Source: Gallionella sp. UBA4737 (GTDB lineage: Bacteria > Pseudomonadota > Gammaproteobacteria > Burkholderiales > Gallionellaceae). From it: a DNA stretch of 32,396 bases. Position 1 is the first letter of the stretch; each line of letters begins with the position of its first letter. Both the position numbers and the translations under genes were made by a program. Where the stretch lies: the NCBI GenBank assembly GCA_002403995.1, contig DHIV01000078.1:4579-36974 (forward strand), read 5' to 3'. Below the pieces are notes generated by a model that saw only the letters and a program-made list of their open reading frames with translations, was not told where the DNA came from and ran no database searches. Positions 8,668-16,293 of this stretch are shown in pieces.

Positions 8668-9842
8668 TGCAAAACCTGCTCGACTTTGATGCTAACGCAC
8701 TGGCGGCTTACCTCACGGAAATGGGCGAGAAGCCGTTCCGTGCGCGCCAGCTGATGCGCTGGATCTACAAAGACGGGGAGTCCGATTTCGCCGCGATGAC
8801 CGACATCGCGGCAGCGCTGCGCGACAGGCTCGCGCAAAACGCCTGCATTGCCGCGCCGGATGTGATGCGCGAAGAATTGTCCGACGACGGCACGCGCAAG
8901 TGGCTGCTGAACGTCGGTACCGGCAATGCCGTGGAAGCGGTGTACATTCCCGAGGCCGAAAGAGGTACCTTGTGTATTTCCACCCAGGCCGGCTGCGCGC
9001 TGAACTGTTCGTTCTGTTCGACCGGCAAGCAGGGTTTCAACCGCAACCTCAGCGTGGCGGAGATCATCGGCCAGTTGTGGTGGGCGAATCATCAGCTCGG
9101 CCGCGCCTCCGACACGTTACCGCGTAGCGGCCGATTGCGGGAGGAGGCGCAGGCGGCCCTTCCCGCACCTGACGGCTCCGCCGCACCGAGTCCGGGCCGC
9201 CACACCGAGGGTAACTGGAAGATCAGCAACGTGGTGATGATGGGCATGGGCGAGCCGCTGCTGAATTTCGACAACACCGTGAGCGCGCTGCGGCTGATGC
9301 TGGACGACCATGCTTATGGCCTGTCGCGCCGCCGCGTGACGGTTTCCACTTCCGGCATCGTGCCGGCGATGGACAGGCTGCGCGATGAATGTCCGGTGGC
9401 CCTGGCAGTTTCACTGCACGCGCCGAACGACAAGCTGCGCGACGAGTTGGTGCCGATCAACCAGAAGTATCCGCTCAAGGAATTGCTTGCTGCGTGCCAG
9501 CGTTATCTGGAACGCGCGCCGCGCGATTTCATCACCTTCGAGTACGTGATGCTGGAAGGCGTGAATGATTCGGTGCAACAGGCACGCGAGCTGGTGAATC
9601 TGGTGCGCGACGTGCCGTGCAAACTCAACCTGATCCCGTTCAACCCGTTCCCGCAAACGCAGTATCGACGCTCAACTCCGGATGCGATCCAGCGTTTCCG
9701 CGATGTGCTGATGCAGGCAGACATCGTGACCACCACGCGCAAGACGCGCGGCGATGACATCTCGGCGGCCTGCGGGCAGCTGGTTGGGCAGGTTCAGGAC
9801 AGAACCAAACGAACCATGCAGCGCGTCAGTGGCGCCGTATAG
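8667..9842 (+). CDS. rlmN: dual-specificity rRNA/tRNA adenine-C2 methyltransferase (with internal insertion)
   Basis: A 391-residue radical-SAM enzyme that methylates C2 of A2503 in 23S rRNA and A37 in some tRNAs. The CxxxCxxC iron-sulfur motif is CALNCSFC (about residues 112-119); the catalytic cysteines correspond to the one in LCISTQ upstream of it and the one in ISAACGQL near the C-terminus. MGMGEPLLNFDN and VSTSGIVP are further family marks. The enzyme is about 30 residues longer than usual because an extra Pro/Ala/Arg-rich stretch (about 150-183) separates WANHQLGR from NWKISNVVMMG; this coincides with a palindrome-bounded DNA element at 9116-9215. Key residues are intact, so the enzyme is probably active. 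The start overlaps the ndk stop (TGATG), and pilF starts on the next base after the stop. Confidence 0.95.
   Translation: MQNLLDFDANALAAYLTEMGEKPFRARQLMRWIYKDGESDFAAMTDIAAALRDRLAQNACIAAPDVMREELSDDGTRKWLLNVGTGNAVEAVYIPEAERGTLCISTQAGCALNCSFCSTGKQGFNRNLSVAEIIGQLWWANHQLGRASDTLPRSGRLREEAQAALPAPDGSAAPSPGRHTEGNWKISNVVMMGMGEPLLNFDNTVSALRLMLDDHAYGLSRRRVTVSTSGIVPAMDRLRDECPVALAVSLHAPNDKLRDELVPINQKYPLKELLAACQRYLERAPRDFITFEYVMLEGVNDSVQQARELVNLVRDVPCKLNLIPFNPFPQTQYRRSTPDAIQRFRDVLMQADIVTTTRKTRGDDISAACGQLVGQVQDRTKRTMQRVSGAV
9116..9215. repeat. palindrome-bounded element inserted in frame in rlmN
   Basis: A 100-bp segment begins GTTACC and ends GGTAAC. The longer termini are also related: GTTACCGCGTAGCGGCC on the left resembles the reverse complement of the right end. 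An inner hairpin pairs TGCGGGA with TCCCGCA. It coincides with residues absent from typical RlmN proteins, so I infer an insertion that kept the frame (about 33-34 codons). Its sequence differs from the elements in ispG, cusA and bamB. Confidence 0.55.
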
Positions 9843-10601
9843 ATGAACGCGAGGTGCACTGTGATCAGATCGATCTGCTTGTTGTTTTCACTGGTCATGT
9901 TGGCAGGCTGCAGCACGCCATCGGACAACTCGCATGCTTTCAAGAGCGCCAAAGTGCATACCGAATTGGCGGGTTTGTACTATGAGCGTGCGCAACTCGG
10001 CATCGCGATGGACGAATTGACACAGGCCCTGCAGGCTGATCAGGACTTTGCGCCGGCCTACAGCGTGCGTGGTTTGGTGCATATGGCGCTGCGCGAGGAC
10101 AAGGAGGCCGAGGAAGATTTCAAGCGTAGCCTGCATCTCGATAATACTGATTCCGATACGCATAACAACTATGGCTGGTTCTTGTGTCAGCGCGGCCGGG
10201 AAAAAGAGTCGATCCCGCATTTCATGGCGGCGATAAAGAATCCGATGTATACGACCCCGGGCCTTGCGTATCTGAATGCCGGGCTGTGCTCCAGAAGAGC
10301 GGGCAACACCAGGGATGCCGAGGAATTTCTGCAGAAGGCGTTAGTGGTGCAGCCTGGTATGGCGCAAGCAATGTTTGTTCTGGCCGACTTGAACTTTGCC
10401 AATGGTGATTATTTCGCTGCCAGGAAATATTTCGCGGATTTTTCGCAAAAAACCGACAAGCCGACAGCGGAACAACTCTGGCTGGGCGTGCGTATCAATC
10501 GCAAGGTTGGCGATCGCAATTCGGAGGCAAGCTACGCCACGCAGTTGCGCAATCGTTTTCCGGATGCCCGTGAAACTCAAATGTTGATACATGGTGAATG
10601 A
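9843..10601 (+). CDS. pilF: type IV pilus biogenesis/stability lipoprotein PilF (PilW)
   Basis: A 252-residue TPR lipoprotein, the outer-membrane pilotin that helps the PilQ secretin assemble. A lipoprotein signal (LLFSLVMLAGC, Cys near residue 22) is followed by several TPR units, including AYSVRGLVHMAL and THNNYGWFLCQRGREKESIPHF, a stretch characteristic of PilF. Length agrees with the family (about 250). The ATG directly follows the rlmN TAG and its TGA overlaps the rodZ start, so it sits tightly inside the operon. Gene order rlmN-pilF-rodZ is the usual one in this group, which supports the call. Confidence 0.93.
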   Translation: MNARCTVIRSICLLFSLVMLAGCSTPSDNSHAFKSAKVHTELAGLYYERAQLGIAMDELTQALQADQDFAPAYSVRGLVHMALREDKEAEEDFKRSLHLDNTDSDTHNNYGWFLCQRGREKESIPHFMAAIKNPMYTTPGLAYLNAGLCSRRAGNTRDAEEFLQKALVVQPGMAQAMFVLADLNFANGDYFAARKYFADFSQKTDKPTAEQLWLGVRINRKVGDRNSEASYATQLRNRFPDARETQMLIHGE

Positions 10602-11599
10602 TGGAACATCAAAATAACACCGAGCAAGGTAATCGTTCCGCCGCGACTCCGCCAGCTTCATTGGGAACGATGTTGCGCGAAGCACGGGAACGTTTTGGTT
10701 TGAGCGTGGCGGATGTTGCAGCTCAGATCAAGTTCGCACCGCGCCAGATCGAAGCTCTGGAAGCGGATGATTTCAAGCATCTGCCCGAAGCTGCATTCTT
10801 GCGCGGCTTTGTGCGCAGTTACGCAAAGATTTTGCACCTGGATGCGCAGCCTTTATTGGCGGCACTGCCGCAAGCAAAAACGGCTACGGCAGAGTTGACG
10901 CCAGCCTCGGTCGAGGTGCCGTATCCTGCCGCACCTGTATCGCAAAAACAAACCCATATCCTGTTGGGTGCCGCGCTGCTGCTGGCCGTGATCGCAGTCG
11001 GATTCTCGGTGTGGCATTTCACGACCCCGCCCAAGCAACCCACGGGCGCAAAGCTTGAAGTCCCGGTTCCCTTGCCCGCTGAAAAGCAGGTCATTCCCGA
11101 ACCCGAACCCGAACCGCTTGTTCAGAAACATAACATGACCGCATCAACCAAGCCTGCCGAAGCCAAGCGGCAATCTTCTGCAACTGCAGCGCAATCTTCG
11201 GTTCGGGCAGCCAAGACCAAGGCAGTTGCAACTGCAGGGCAATCATCAGCAACTGCAGCGCAATCTTCAGTTCGGGCTGCCAGGACCGGGGCTGCCCAGT
11301 CAGAGTTGCAAACCAAAACTACAGACAGCGGAAACATAAACGATACAGCGGCTCAGACCATCACGCTGCGGCTGGTGTTCGATGAGGAATCATGGACCGA
11401 GGTCAAAGATAAGGATGGGAATACATTATCCGCAAGAGTTCATGCGCCTGGCAGCGAAATGCGTTTGCACGGACAAGCGCCTCTGGCATTGGTGATAGGC
11501 CATGCTTTATCGGTGCATCTGTTCAAAAATGGTGAGCCAGTCGATTTGACGCCATATATCAATTCTTCCAGCGAAGTGGCGCGGATCACGCTGGAGTGA
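10598..11599 (+). CDS. rodZ: RodZ-like cytoskeletal/cell-shape protein
   Basis: A 333-residue bitopic membrane protein that links MreB to the cell-wall elongation machinery. The N-terminal helix-turn-helix domain (about residues 22-90, LGTMLREARERFGLSVADVA) is followed by one membrane helix (about 123-142, LLGAALLLAVIAVGFSVWHF). A low-complexity periplasmic linker rich in Ala, Ser and Gln leads to a C-terminal beta domain (DUF4115-like; LVFDEESWTEVKDKDG). The start overlaps the pilF stop; ATG 10601 is an alternative one codon downstream. The linker contains a 69-bp direct duplication. Position before ispG is the usual one. Confidence 0.92.
   Translation: MMEHQNNTEQGNRSAATPPASLGTMLREARERFGLSVADVAAQIKFAPRQIEALEADDFKHLPEAAFLRGFVRSYAKILHLDAQPLLAALPQAKTATAELTPASVEVPYPAAPVSQKQTHILLGAALLLAVIAVGFSVWHFTTPPKQPTGAKLEVPVPLPAEKQVIPEPEPEPLVQKHNMTASTKPAEAKRQSSATAAQSSVRAAKTKAVATAGQSSATAAQSSVRAARTGAAQSELQTKTTDSGNINDTAAQTITLRLVFDEESWTEVKDKDGNTLSARVHAPGSEMRLHGQAPLALVIGHALSVHLFKNGEPVDLTPYINSSSEVARITLE
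11171..11308 (+). repeat. 69-bp direct duplication in the rodZ linker
   Basis: The segment starting CAATCTTCTGCAACTGCAGC at 11171 recurs, slightly changed, at 11240, a spacing of 69 bases (23 codons). Both copies encode QSSATAAQSSVRAA followed by R/K-T-rich residues. The match is strong over the first ~52 bases and then decays. It sits in a flexible periplasmic linker where length changes are probably harmless. Confidence 0.7.
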
Positions 11600-11601
11600 G
11601 C

Positions 11602-12951
11602 ATGAGTGCGGCCATTATCAAACGCCGTCCGTCGCAACGGGTGCTGGTCGGCAAGGTAATGCTGGGAGGCGGTGCGCCTGTCGTGGTGCAGTCCATGACC
11701 AATACCGACACTGCCGATGCGGCAGCGACCACGCAGCAGGTGCTGGAGCTGGCCAAGGCCGGTTCGGAATTGGTGCGCATCACGGTCAATACTCCCGAGG
11801 CTGCCGCGCAAGTTGCAACCATACGCTCGCGCCTGGACAGCATGGGTTGCGATGTGCCGCTGGTCGGCGACTTCCACTACAACGGCCATCGCCTGCTGAC
11901 CGAGTTTCCCGATTGCGCGCAGGCCCTGGCGAAATACCGCATCAACCCGGGCAATGTCGGGCGCAGCCGCAAGTCCGGAAAACTTTTGGCCGGGCACCCG
12001 GAAGATGATCCGTTCACGATGATGATAGAGACCGCGATCCGCTACGGCAAGCCGGTACGCATCGGAGTGAACTGGGGCAGCCTGGACCAGAATCTGGTGG
12101 TGCGCTTGATGGACGAGAATTCGCGTCTGGCGCAGCCCAAAGAGGCGAGTGAAGTGACCCGTGCCGCGCTGATCACGTCCGCACTGGAAAGCGCCGCACG
12201 TGCCGAGCAGCTCGGTTTGGCACATAACCGCATCGTGTTGTCCTGCAAGGTCAGCGAGGTGCAGGATCTGATTGCGGTGTATCGCGCGCTTTCACTGCAG
12301 TGCGACTATGCGCTGCATCTGGGTTTGACCGAAGCGGGCATGGGTTCCAAGGGTATCGTCGCGTCGACCGCCGCGCTGGCGGTGCTGCTGCAGGAAGGTG
12401 TAGGCGACACCATCCGCATTTCGCTGACACCGGAACCGGGCGGCGATCGCACCCGGGAAGTGCTGGTCGGCCAGGAGATCCTGCAGACCCTGGGGATGCG
12501 CGCATTTGCGCCGATGGTGACGGCGTGCCCCGGTTGCGGACGCACCACCAGCAGTTTTTTCCAGGAATTGGCGCAAAGCATCCAGACCCATCTGCGCACA
12601 CAGATGCCGTTATGGCGCGAGCAGTATGAAGGTGTGGAGAACATGACCGTGGCGGTGATGGGCTGCGTGGTGAACGGCCCGGGCGAAAGCAAGCTGGCCA
12701 ACATCGGCATCAGTTTGCCCGGTACCGGCGAGAGTCCCGCCGCACCGGTCTACATCGATGGCGAGAAGGCAATGACCTTGCGCGGCGATAACATCGCCAG
12801 GGAATTCACCGGTATCGTCGATGATTATGTCGCGCGAAAATACGTGAAGCGAAACCCCTCTCAGTCCCCCCTTGTCATGGGGGAGGCAAACAGCTCCTCC
12901 CCTGACAAGGGGAGGTTGGGAGGGGTTAGCGTCATCGAACTTAGAAAATAA
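11602..12951 (+). CDS. ispG: (E)-4-hydroxy-3-methylbut-2-enyl-diphosphate synthase (repeat-encoded C-terminal tail)
   Basis: A 449-residue iron-sulfur enzyme of the MEP pathway that converts MEcPP to HMBPP for isoprenoid synthesis. RRPSQRVLVG, VQSMTNTDT, INPGNVG and the cluster cysteines in ACPGCGRT and MGCVVNGPGE are present. ATG 11602 has GGAG 5 bases upstream; GTG 11596 is an alternative overlapping the rodZ stop. The normal protein would end near VARKYVK; here about 32 extra residues (418-449) follow, encoded mostly by a palindromic repeat, so the ancestral stop has been displaced. The tail adds no known function. The hisS ATG is 2 bases after the stop. Confidence 0.96.
   Translation: MSAAIIKRRPSQRVLVGKVMLGGGAPVVVQSMTNTDTADAAATTQQVLELAKAGSELVRITVNTPEAAAQVATIRSRLDSMGCDVPLVGDFHYNGHRLLTEFPDCAQALAKYRINPGNVGRSRKSGKLLAGHPEDDPFTMMIETAIRYGKPVRIGVNWGSLDQNLVVRLMDENSRLAQPKEASEVTRAALITSALESAARAEQLGLAHNRIVLSCKVSEVQDLIAVYRALSLQCDYALHLGLTEAGMGSKGIVASTAALAVLLQEGVGDTIRISLTPEPGGDRTREVLVGQEILQTLGMRAFAPMVTACPGCGRTTSSFFQELAQSIQTHLRTQMPLWREQYEGVENMTVAVMGCVVNGPGESKLANIGISLPGTGESPAAPVYIDGEKAMTLRGDNIAREFTGIVDDYVARKYVKRNPSQSPLVMGEANSSSPDKGRLGGVSVIELRK
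12853..12927. repeat. palindromic element (AACCCC...GGGGTT family) at the 3' end of ispG
   Basis: A 75-bp imperfect palindrome. Left arm AACCCCTCTCAGTCC and right arm GGTTGGGAGGGGTT pair, and each arm carries an inner hairpin of the form CTCCCCT-nnnn-AGGGGAG. A second family member lies in cusA at 22183-22278. Here it is translated in frame as NPSQSPLV through SPDKGRLGG, the same frame as in cusA. Confidence 0.85.
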
Positions 12952-12953
12952 TT

Positions 12954-14222
12954 ATGAGCAACGAAGCACTCCAGGCCGTGCGCGGCATGAACGATATCCT
13001 GCCGGATGAGGCGGGGTTGTGGCTGTGGTTCGAGGAAGTGGTGCGCGACTGGCTGCACAGCTACGGCTACCGCAACATCCGCATGCCGCTGGTCGAGCCT
13101 ACGGATTTGTTCAAGCGCGCGATCGGCGAAGTGACCGATATCGTCGAGAAGGAGATGTACAGTTTTGCCGATGCGCTGAATGGCGACCAGCTGACGCTGC
13201 GCCCGGAAGGAACAGCTTCTTGCGTGCGTGCCGTGCTGCAGCACAATCTGCTGTATAACGCGCCACAGCGTTTGTATTACAGCGGGCCGATGTTCCGCCA
13301 CGAGCGTCCGCAGAAGGGACGCTACCGCCAGTTCCATCAATTCGGCGCGGAAGCGCTGGGTTTCGCCGGGCCGGACATCGATGCCGAACAGATCCTGATG
13401 TGCGCGCGGCTATGGAAGACGCTGGGCTTGCCTGATGTCATGCTGCAACTGAACACTTTGGGCGATGCGGCTGCACGGCATCGTCATCGCGCCAAGCTGA
13501 TCGCGCATTTCGAGCAGCATAAGGATGCGCTCGATGCCGATGCCACGCGCCGTTTGCACACCAACCCGCTGCGCATCCTGGACAGCAAGAATCCGGCTAT
13601 GCAGGATTTGATCGCCGGCGCACCCAAACTGATGGACGAGCTGGAGGAGGACGCGCTGCGGCACTTTGACGAGGTGCAAGCGATACTCAGGCGCCACGAT
13701 GTGCCATTCGAGATCAACCCGCGTCTGGTGCGCGGACTGGACTACTACAATCGCACCGTATTCGAATGGGTGACCACGCGCCTCGGCGCGCAAGGCACTA
13801 TCTGCGCGGGAGGCCGCTATGACGGGCTGGTCGAGCAGATCGGCGGAAAACCCGCCCCCGCGACCGGTTTCGCAATGGGTGTCGAGCGATTGCTGGCGTT
13901 GCTGCAGGACAATGGCATGGCGCTGCCCCGGCATGAGTTGGATGTGTACGTGGTGCATCAGGGCGAACTGGCCGGACAGCTCGCAAGTAGGGTGGCAGAA
14001 CAATTGCGCGATGACAAAAAGCGTGTAGTGTTGCATTGCGGCGGCGGCAGTTTCAAGTCGCAGATGAAAAAGGCCGATGCCAGCGGAGCGCGCGTTGCGC
14101 TGGTCATCGGCGATGATGAAGCGCAAGCGGACGAAGTCGGCGTAAAGCCGATGCAGGGTGGCGAACAGGAGCGGGTGAGCGTGCGGAATCTCACCGCGAC
14201 AGTCAACAAGTTTATCAAGTAG
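12954..14222 (+). CDS. hisS: histidyl-tRNA synthetase
   Basis: A 422-residue class II aminoacyl-tRNA synthetase that charges tRNA-His. QAVRGMNDILPDE at the N-terminus, motif 2 around MFRHERPQKGRYRQFHQFG, the His-specific RGLDYYNRTVFEW, and motif 3 with AGGRYDGLVEQIGG and GFAMGVERL are all present; an anticodon-binding domain fills the last ~95 residues. Length is normal. It starts 2 bases after ispG and runs into the YfgM-like gene 11 bases later, a typical arrangement. Confidence 0.98.
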   Translation: MSNEALQAVRGMNDILPDEAGLWLWFEEVVRDWLHSYGYRNIRMPLVEPTDLFKRAIGEVTDIVEKEMYSFADALNGDQLTLRPEGTASCVRAVLQHNLLYNAPQRLYYSGPMFRHERPQKGRYRQFHQFGAEALGFAGPDIDAEQILMCARLWKTLGLPDVMLQLNTLGDAAARHRHRAKLIAHFEQHKDALDADATRRLHTNPLRILDSKNPAMQDLIAGAPKLMDELEEDALRHFDEVQAILRRHDVPFEINPRLVRGLDYYNRTVFEWVTTRLGAQGTICAGGRYDGLVEQIGGKPAPATGFAMGVERLLALLQDNGMALPRHELDVYVVHQGELAGQLASRVAEQLRDDKKRVVLHCGGGSFKSQMKKADASGARVALVIGDDEAQADEVGVKPMQGGEQERVSVRNLTATVNKFIK

Positions 14223-14233
14223 GAGCAAATGAC

Positions 14234-14872
14234 ATGGCAGTATTGGATTCGCAGGAACAGGAACAACTGGAAGCCTTCATGACGTGGTGGAAGGAAAGCC
14301 GCAGCCAGATACTGGGCGGGTTGCTGATCGTGGTCGTCGCGGTGGGCGGCTGGCGCGGCTGGCAGTATTACCAGCGCCAACAGGCTGTGGAAGCTGCGAC
14401 TTTGTATCAGCAACTCATCCAGCAACTTGCCAGCAATGATGCCAAACGCATCAACGATGCGGCTGCCGCAGTGATGGATAAATATTCAACCACCGCCTAT
14501 GCCGCGCGTGCCGCGTTGCTGGCAGCGCAGGTGAATGAGCAGGGCAGTGACAAGACTCGTGCCAAGGCCCAATTGCAATGGGTTATCGATCATGCCGGGG
14601 AAGACGCGCTGAAGAGCGTGGCGCGATTGCGCCTGGCGGCAGTGCTGCTGGACGAAAAAAATTATGCAGATGCGCTGAAACTGCTGGAAACCAAGCACCC
14701 GGACTCGTTCGATGGCCTGTATGCCGATCTGCGGGGCGATGTACTGAGCGCGCAGGGCAAGATCGATGAAGCCAGGAGTTCATACAAACTGGCTTACGAA
14801 AAGATCGACGCGCAAAGCATGTATCGCAATCTGATCCAGATGAAGCTCGATGCCCTTGGAACTGCCAAATGA
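14234..14872 (+). CDS. YfgM-like tetratricopeptide membrane protein
   Basis: A 212-residue single-pass inner-membrane protein. A short cytoplasmic N-terminus (DSQEQEQLEAFMTWWKE) precedes a membrane helix (about 26-44, ILGGLLIVVVAVGGWRGW), then a periplasmic TPR-type helical domain. In Escherichia coli YfgM is an ancillary partner of the SecYEG translocon and the chaperone PpiD, and the yfgM-bamB-der order seen here is the same. GGAGCAAATGACATG gives a good ribosome-binding site. The function is inferred from family and context. Confidence 0.9.
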   Translation: MAVLDSQEQEQLEAFMTWWKESRSQILGGLLIVVVAVGGWRGWQYYQRQQAVEAATLYQQLIQQLASNDAKRINDAAAAVMDKYSTTAYAARAALLAAQVNEQGSDKTRAKAQLQWVIDHAGEDALKSVARLRLAAVLLDEKNYADALKLLETKHPDSFDGLYADLRGDVLSAQGKIDEARSSYKLAYEKIDAQSMYRNLIQMKLDALGTAK

Positions 14873-14886
14873 AGGGACGCGGCTAA

Positions 14887-16173
14887 ATGAACACGTGCGC
14901 TTGCAGCGACCGACCGACAGGAACAGGACTCAAGGCTGATAACAAGCCGCTTCGGCAGGCTGGTGGAACTACTAGCCATTCGACTAAGCCCGCAAGCGGG
15001 CAAGTCGCTGGTTATCAGGACAGGCTTGGGCTGGGACTATTGCTGGGCTTGCTGTTCGTGCTGGGCGGCTGTGCTTCCACGGATGAATCGATACCGGACT
15101 GGGCCGGGGTGAAGGGCGATGCGGAGCCTGCCAAGCTGGTCGACTTCAGCGCGACTGCCAAATTCGAAGTGCGCTGGCATAGTGATGCCAGCTATCAAGG
15201 CACGGATCTGTTGCAGGCAGCGCTGACCAAGGATGCGGTCTATAGCGCTAGCGGCAATGGCAGTCTGACGCGTCTGGATCGCACCACCGGCAATCAAGTG
15301 TGGCGCATCCAGACCGGTATTACCGTTAGCGGCGGCGTGGCCGGCGGAGATGGCCTGGTGCTCGTGGGTGGAGACAAGGGTGATGTGCTGGCTTACGACG
15401 AAGATGGCAAGCTGAGATGGAAGAGCCTGGTATCCAGCGAAGTATTGAGTGTGTCGCAAGTTGCGGACGGTATTGTCATGGTGCGCAGCGGCGATGGGCG
15501 CATCGCCGGGTTGAACGCGGCCGATGGCAAACGCGTCTGGATGTATGAACGCAGCACACCGGCGCTGGTAGTGCGCAGTCATGCCGGAGTCACCATCCAG
15601 CGCGGTGTTGCATATGCCGGATTCGCCGGCGGAAAATTAACCGCGATCAGGATCAAGGATGGTGAAGTGCTGTGGGAATCCCAGGTGTCTCAGCCGCGCG
15701 GCAATACCGAGCTGGAACGCATCAGCGATATCACCAGCGACCCGGTCGTGGATGACGAACAGGTCTGCGCCATTGCTTTCCAGGGGCGTATCGCCTGTTT
15801 TGACCCGGCGCAAGGCAGCCCGTTATGGAACCGCGATATCTCCAGCGACAAGGGCATGATGCTGCTGCGCAAATATCTTTATATCACCGACGTGAGCGGA
15901 TCCGTCATAGCCCTGGATAAGACTACCGGCAGCACGACATGGAAGAATGGACAGATGTCGTTGCGCGGCATCACGGCGCCCTACGCACTGGGAAATTTTG
16001 TTGTGGTTGGCGACTTTGAAGGCTATCTGCATGGCCTGAACCGCGAAGACGGAAAGTTTGCCGCGCGCATCAAACTGAACGGGGGCGCGATCGTGGCGGC
16101 TCCGATCGAGCTGGACGACGGACTGCTGGTGCAGACGCGCAGCGGTGAGCTGTATTCGTTGTCGATACATTAG
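14887..16173 (+). CDS. bamB: outer membrane protein assembly factor BamB (extended signal peptide)
   Basis: A 428-residue lipoprotein of the BAM complex, a beta-propeller that helps BamA insert outer-membrane proteins. PQQ-like propeller blades are visible as repeats of LTRLDRTTGNQVWRIQTG, AGLNAADGKRVW, ALDKTTGSTTWKNG and HGLNREDGKFAARI. The lipobox is VLGGC with Cys62, so the signal peptide is about 61 residues rather than the usual ~20. The extra length (about residues 17-44) is encoded by a palindromic DNA element. No ATG lies nearer the hydrophobic core (GLGLLLGLLFVLGG), and AAGGGA stands about 8 bases before ATG 14887, so that start is kept; a TTG inside the core is an unlikely alternative. 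Export with such a long n-region needs testing. Confidence 0.93.
   Translation: MNTCACSDRPTGTGLKADNKPLRQAGGTTSHSTKPASGQVAGYQDRLGLGLLLGLLFVLGGCASTDESIPDWAGVKGDAEPAKLVDFSATAKFEVRWHSDASYQGTDLLQAALTKDAVYSASGNGSLTRLDRTTGNQVWRIQTGITVSGGVAGGDGLVLVGGDKGDVLAYDEDGKLRWKSLVSSEVLSVSQVADGIVMVRSGDGRIAGLNAADGKRVWMYERSTPALVVRSHAGVTIQRGVAYAGFAGGKLTAIRIKDGEVLWESQVSQPRGNTELERISDITSDPVVDDEQVCAIAFQGRIACFDPAQGSPLWNRDISSDKGMMLLRKYLYITDVSGSVIALDKTTGSTTWKNGQMSLRGITAPYALGNFVVVGDFEGYLHGLNREDGKFAARIKLNGGAIVAAPIELDDGLLVQTRSGELYSLSIH
14936..15018. repeat. 83-bp multi-hairpin palindrome inside the bamB signal-peptide region
   Basis: Terminal CTGATAAC (14936-14943) pairs perfectly with GTTATCAG (15011-15018); extended arms of 17 bases (14936-14952 and 15002-15018) match at 14 positions. 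Inside are alternative hairpins GCCG-CTT-CGGC, GGCTgGT/ACTAGCC and GCCCGC-AA-GCGGGC, giving a branched, cloverleaf-like fold. It is not a tRNA: I see no proper T-arm or anticodon arm. It lies in the abnormally long BamB n-region and is read through in frame. Confidence 0.65.
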
Positions 16174-16176
16174 AGG

Positions 16177-16216
16177 GGAAAGATTCAAGAGGAAAGATTC
16201 AAGAGGAAAGTTGAAA
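16177..16216. repeat. 14-bp tandem repeats between bamB and der
   Basis: GGAAAGATTCAAGA occurs twice head to tail (16177-16190, 16191-16204), then a partial third copy GGAAAGTTGAAA. It lies just after the bamB stop. Confidence 0.75.
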
Positions 16217-16231
16217 CTAAGCACGGTTTTC

Positions 16232-16252
16232 CCTTGCACCTTGCACCTTGCA
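16232..16252. repeat. three tandem CCTTGCA heptamers upstream of der
   Basis: CCTTGCA is repeated three times without interruption, about 42 bases before the der start. With the 14-bp repeats it makes the 120-base bamB-der spacer almost wholly repetitive. The function is unknown. Confidence 0.75.
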
Positions 16253-16293
16253 TCTCTTTTCATGTTTCTTGAACCAATTTTAAGGTTATCAAA

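Noticed and set aside
12853..12927. Hairpin at the ispG end considered as a terminator.
   Set aside because: No T-tract follows, and hisS starts almost at once in the same operon; a sister copy lies in the middle of cusA, where a terminator would make no sense.
14936..15018. Branched fold in bamB considered as a tRNA or other RNA gene.
   Set aside because: No proper T-arm, anticodon arm or CCA end; it lies inside an open coding frame and is better explained as a palindromic insertion.
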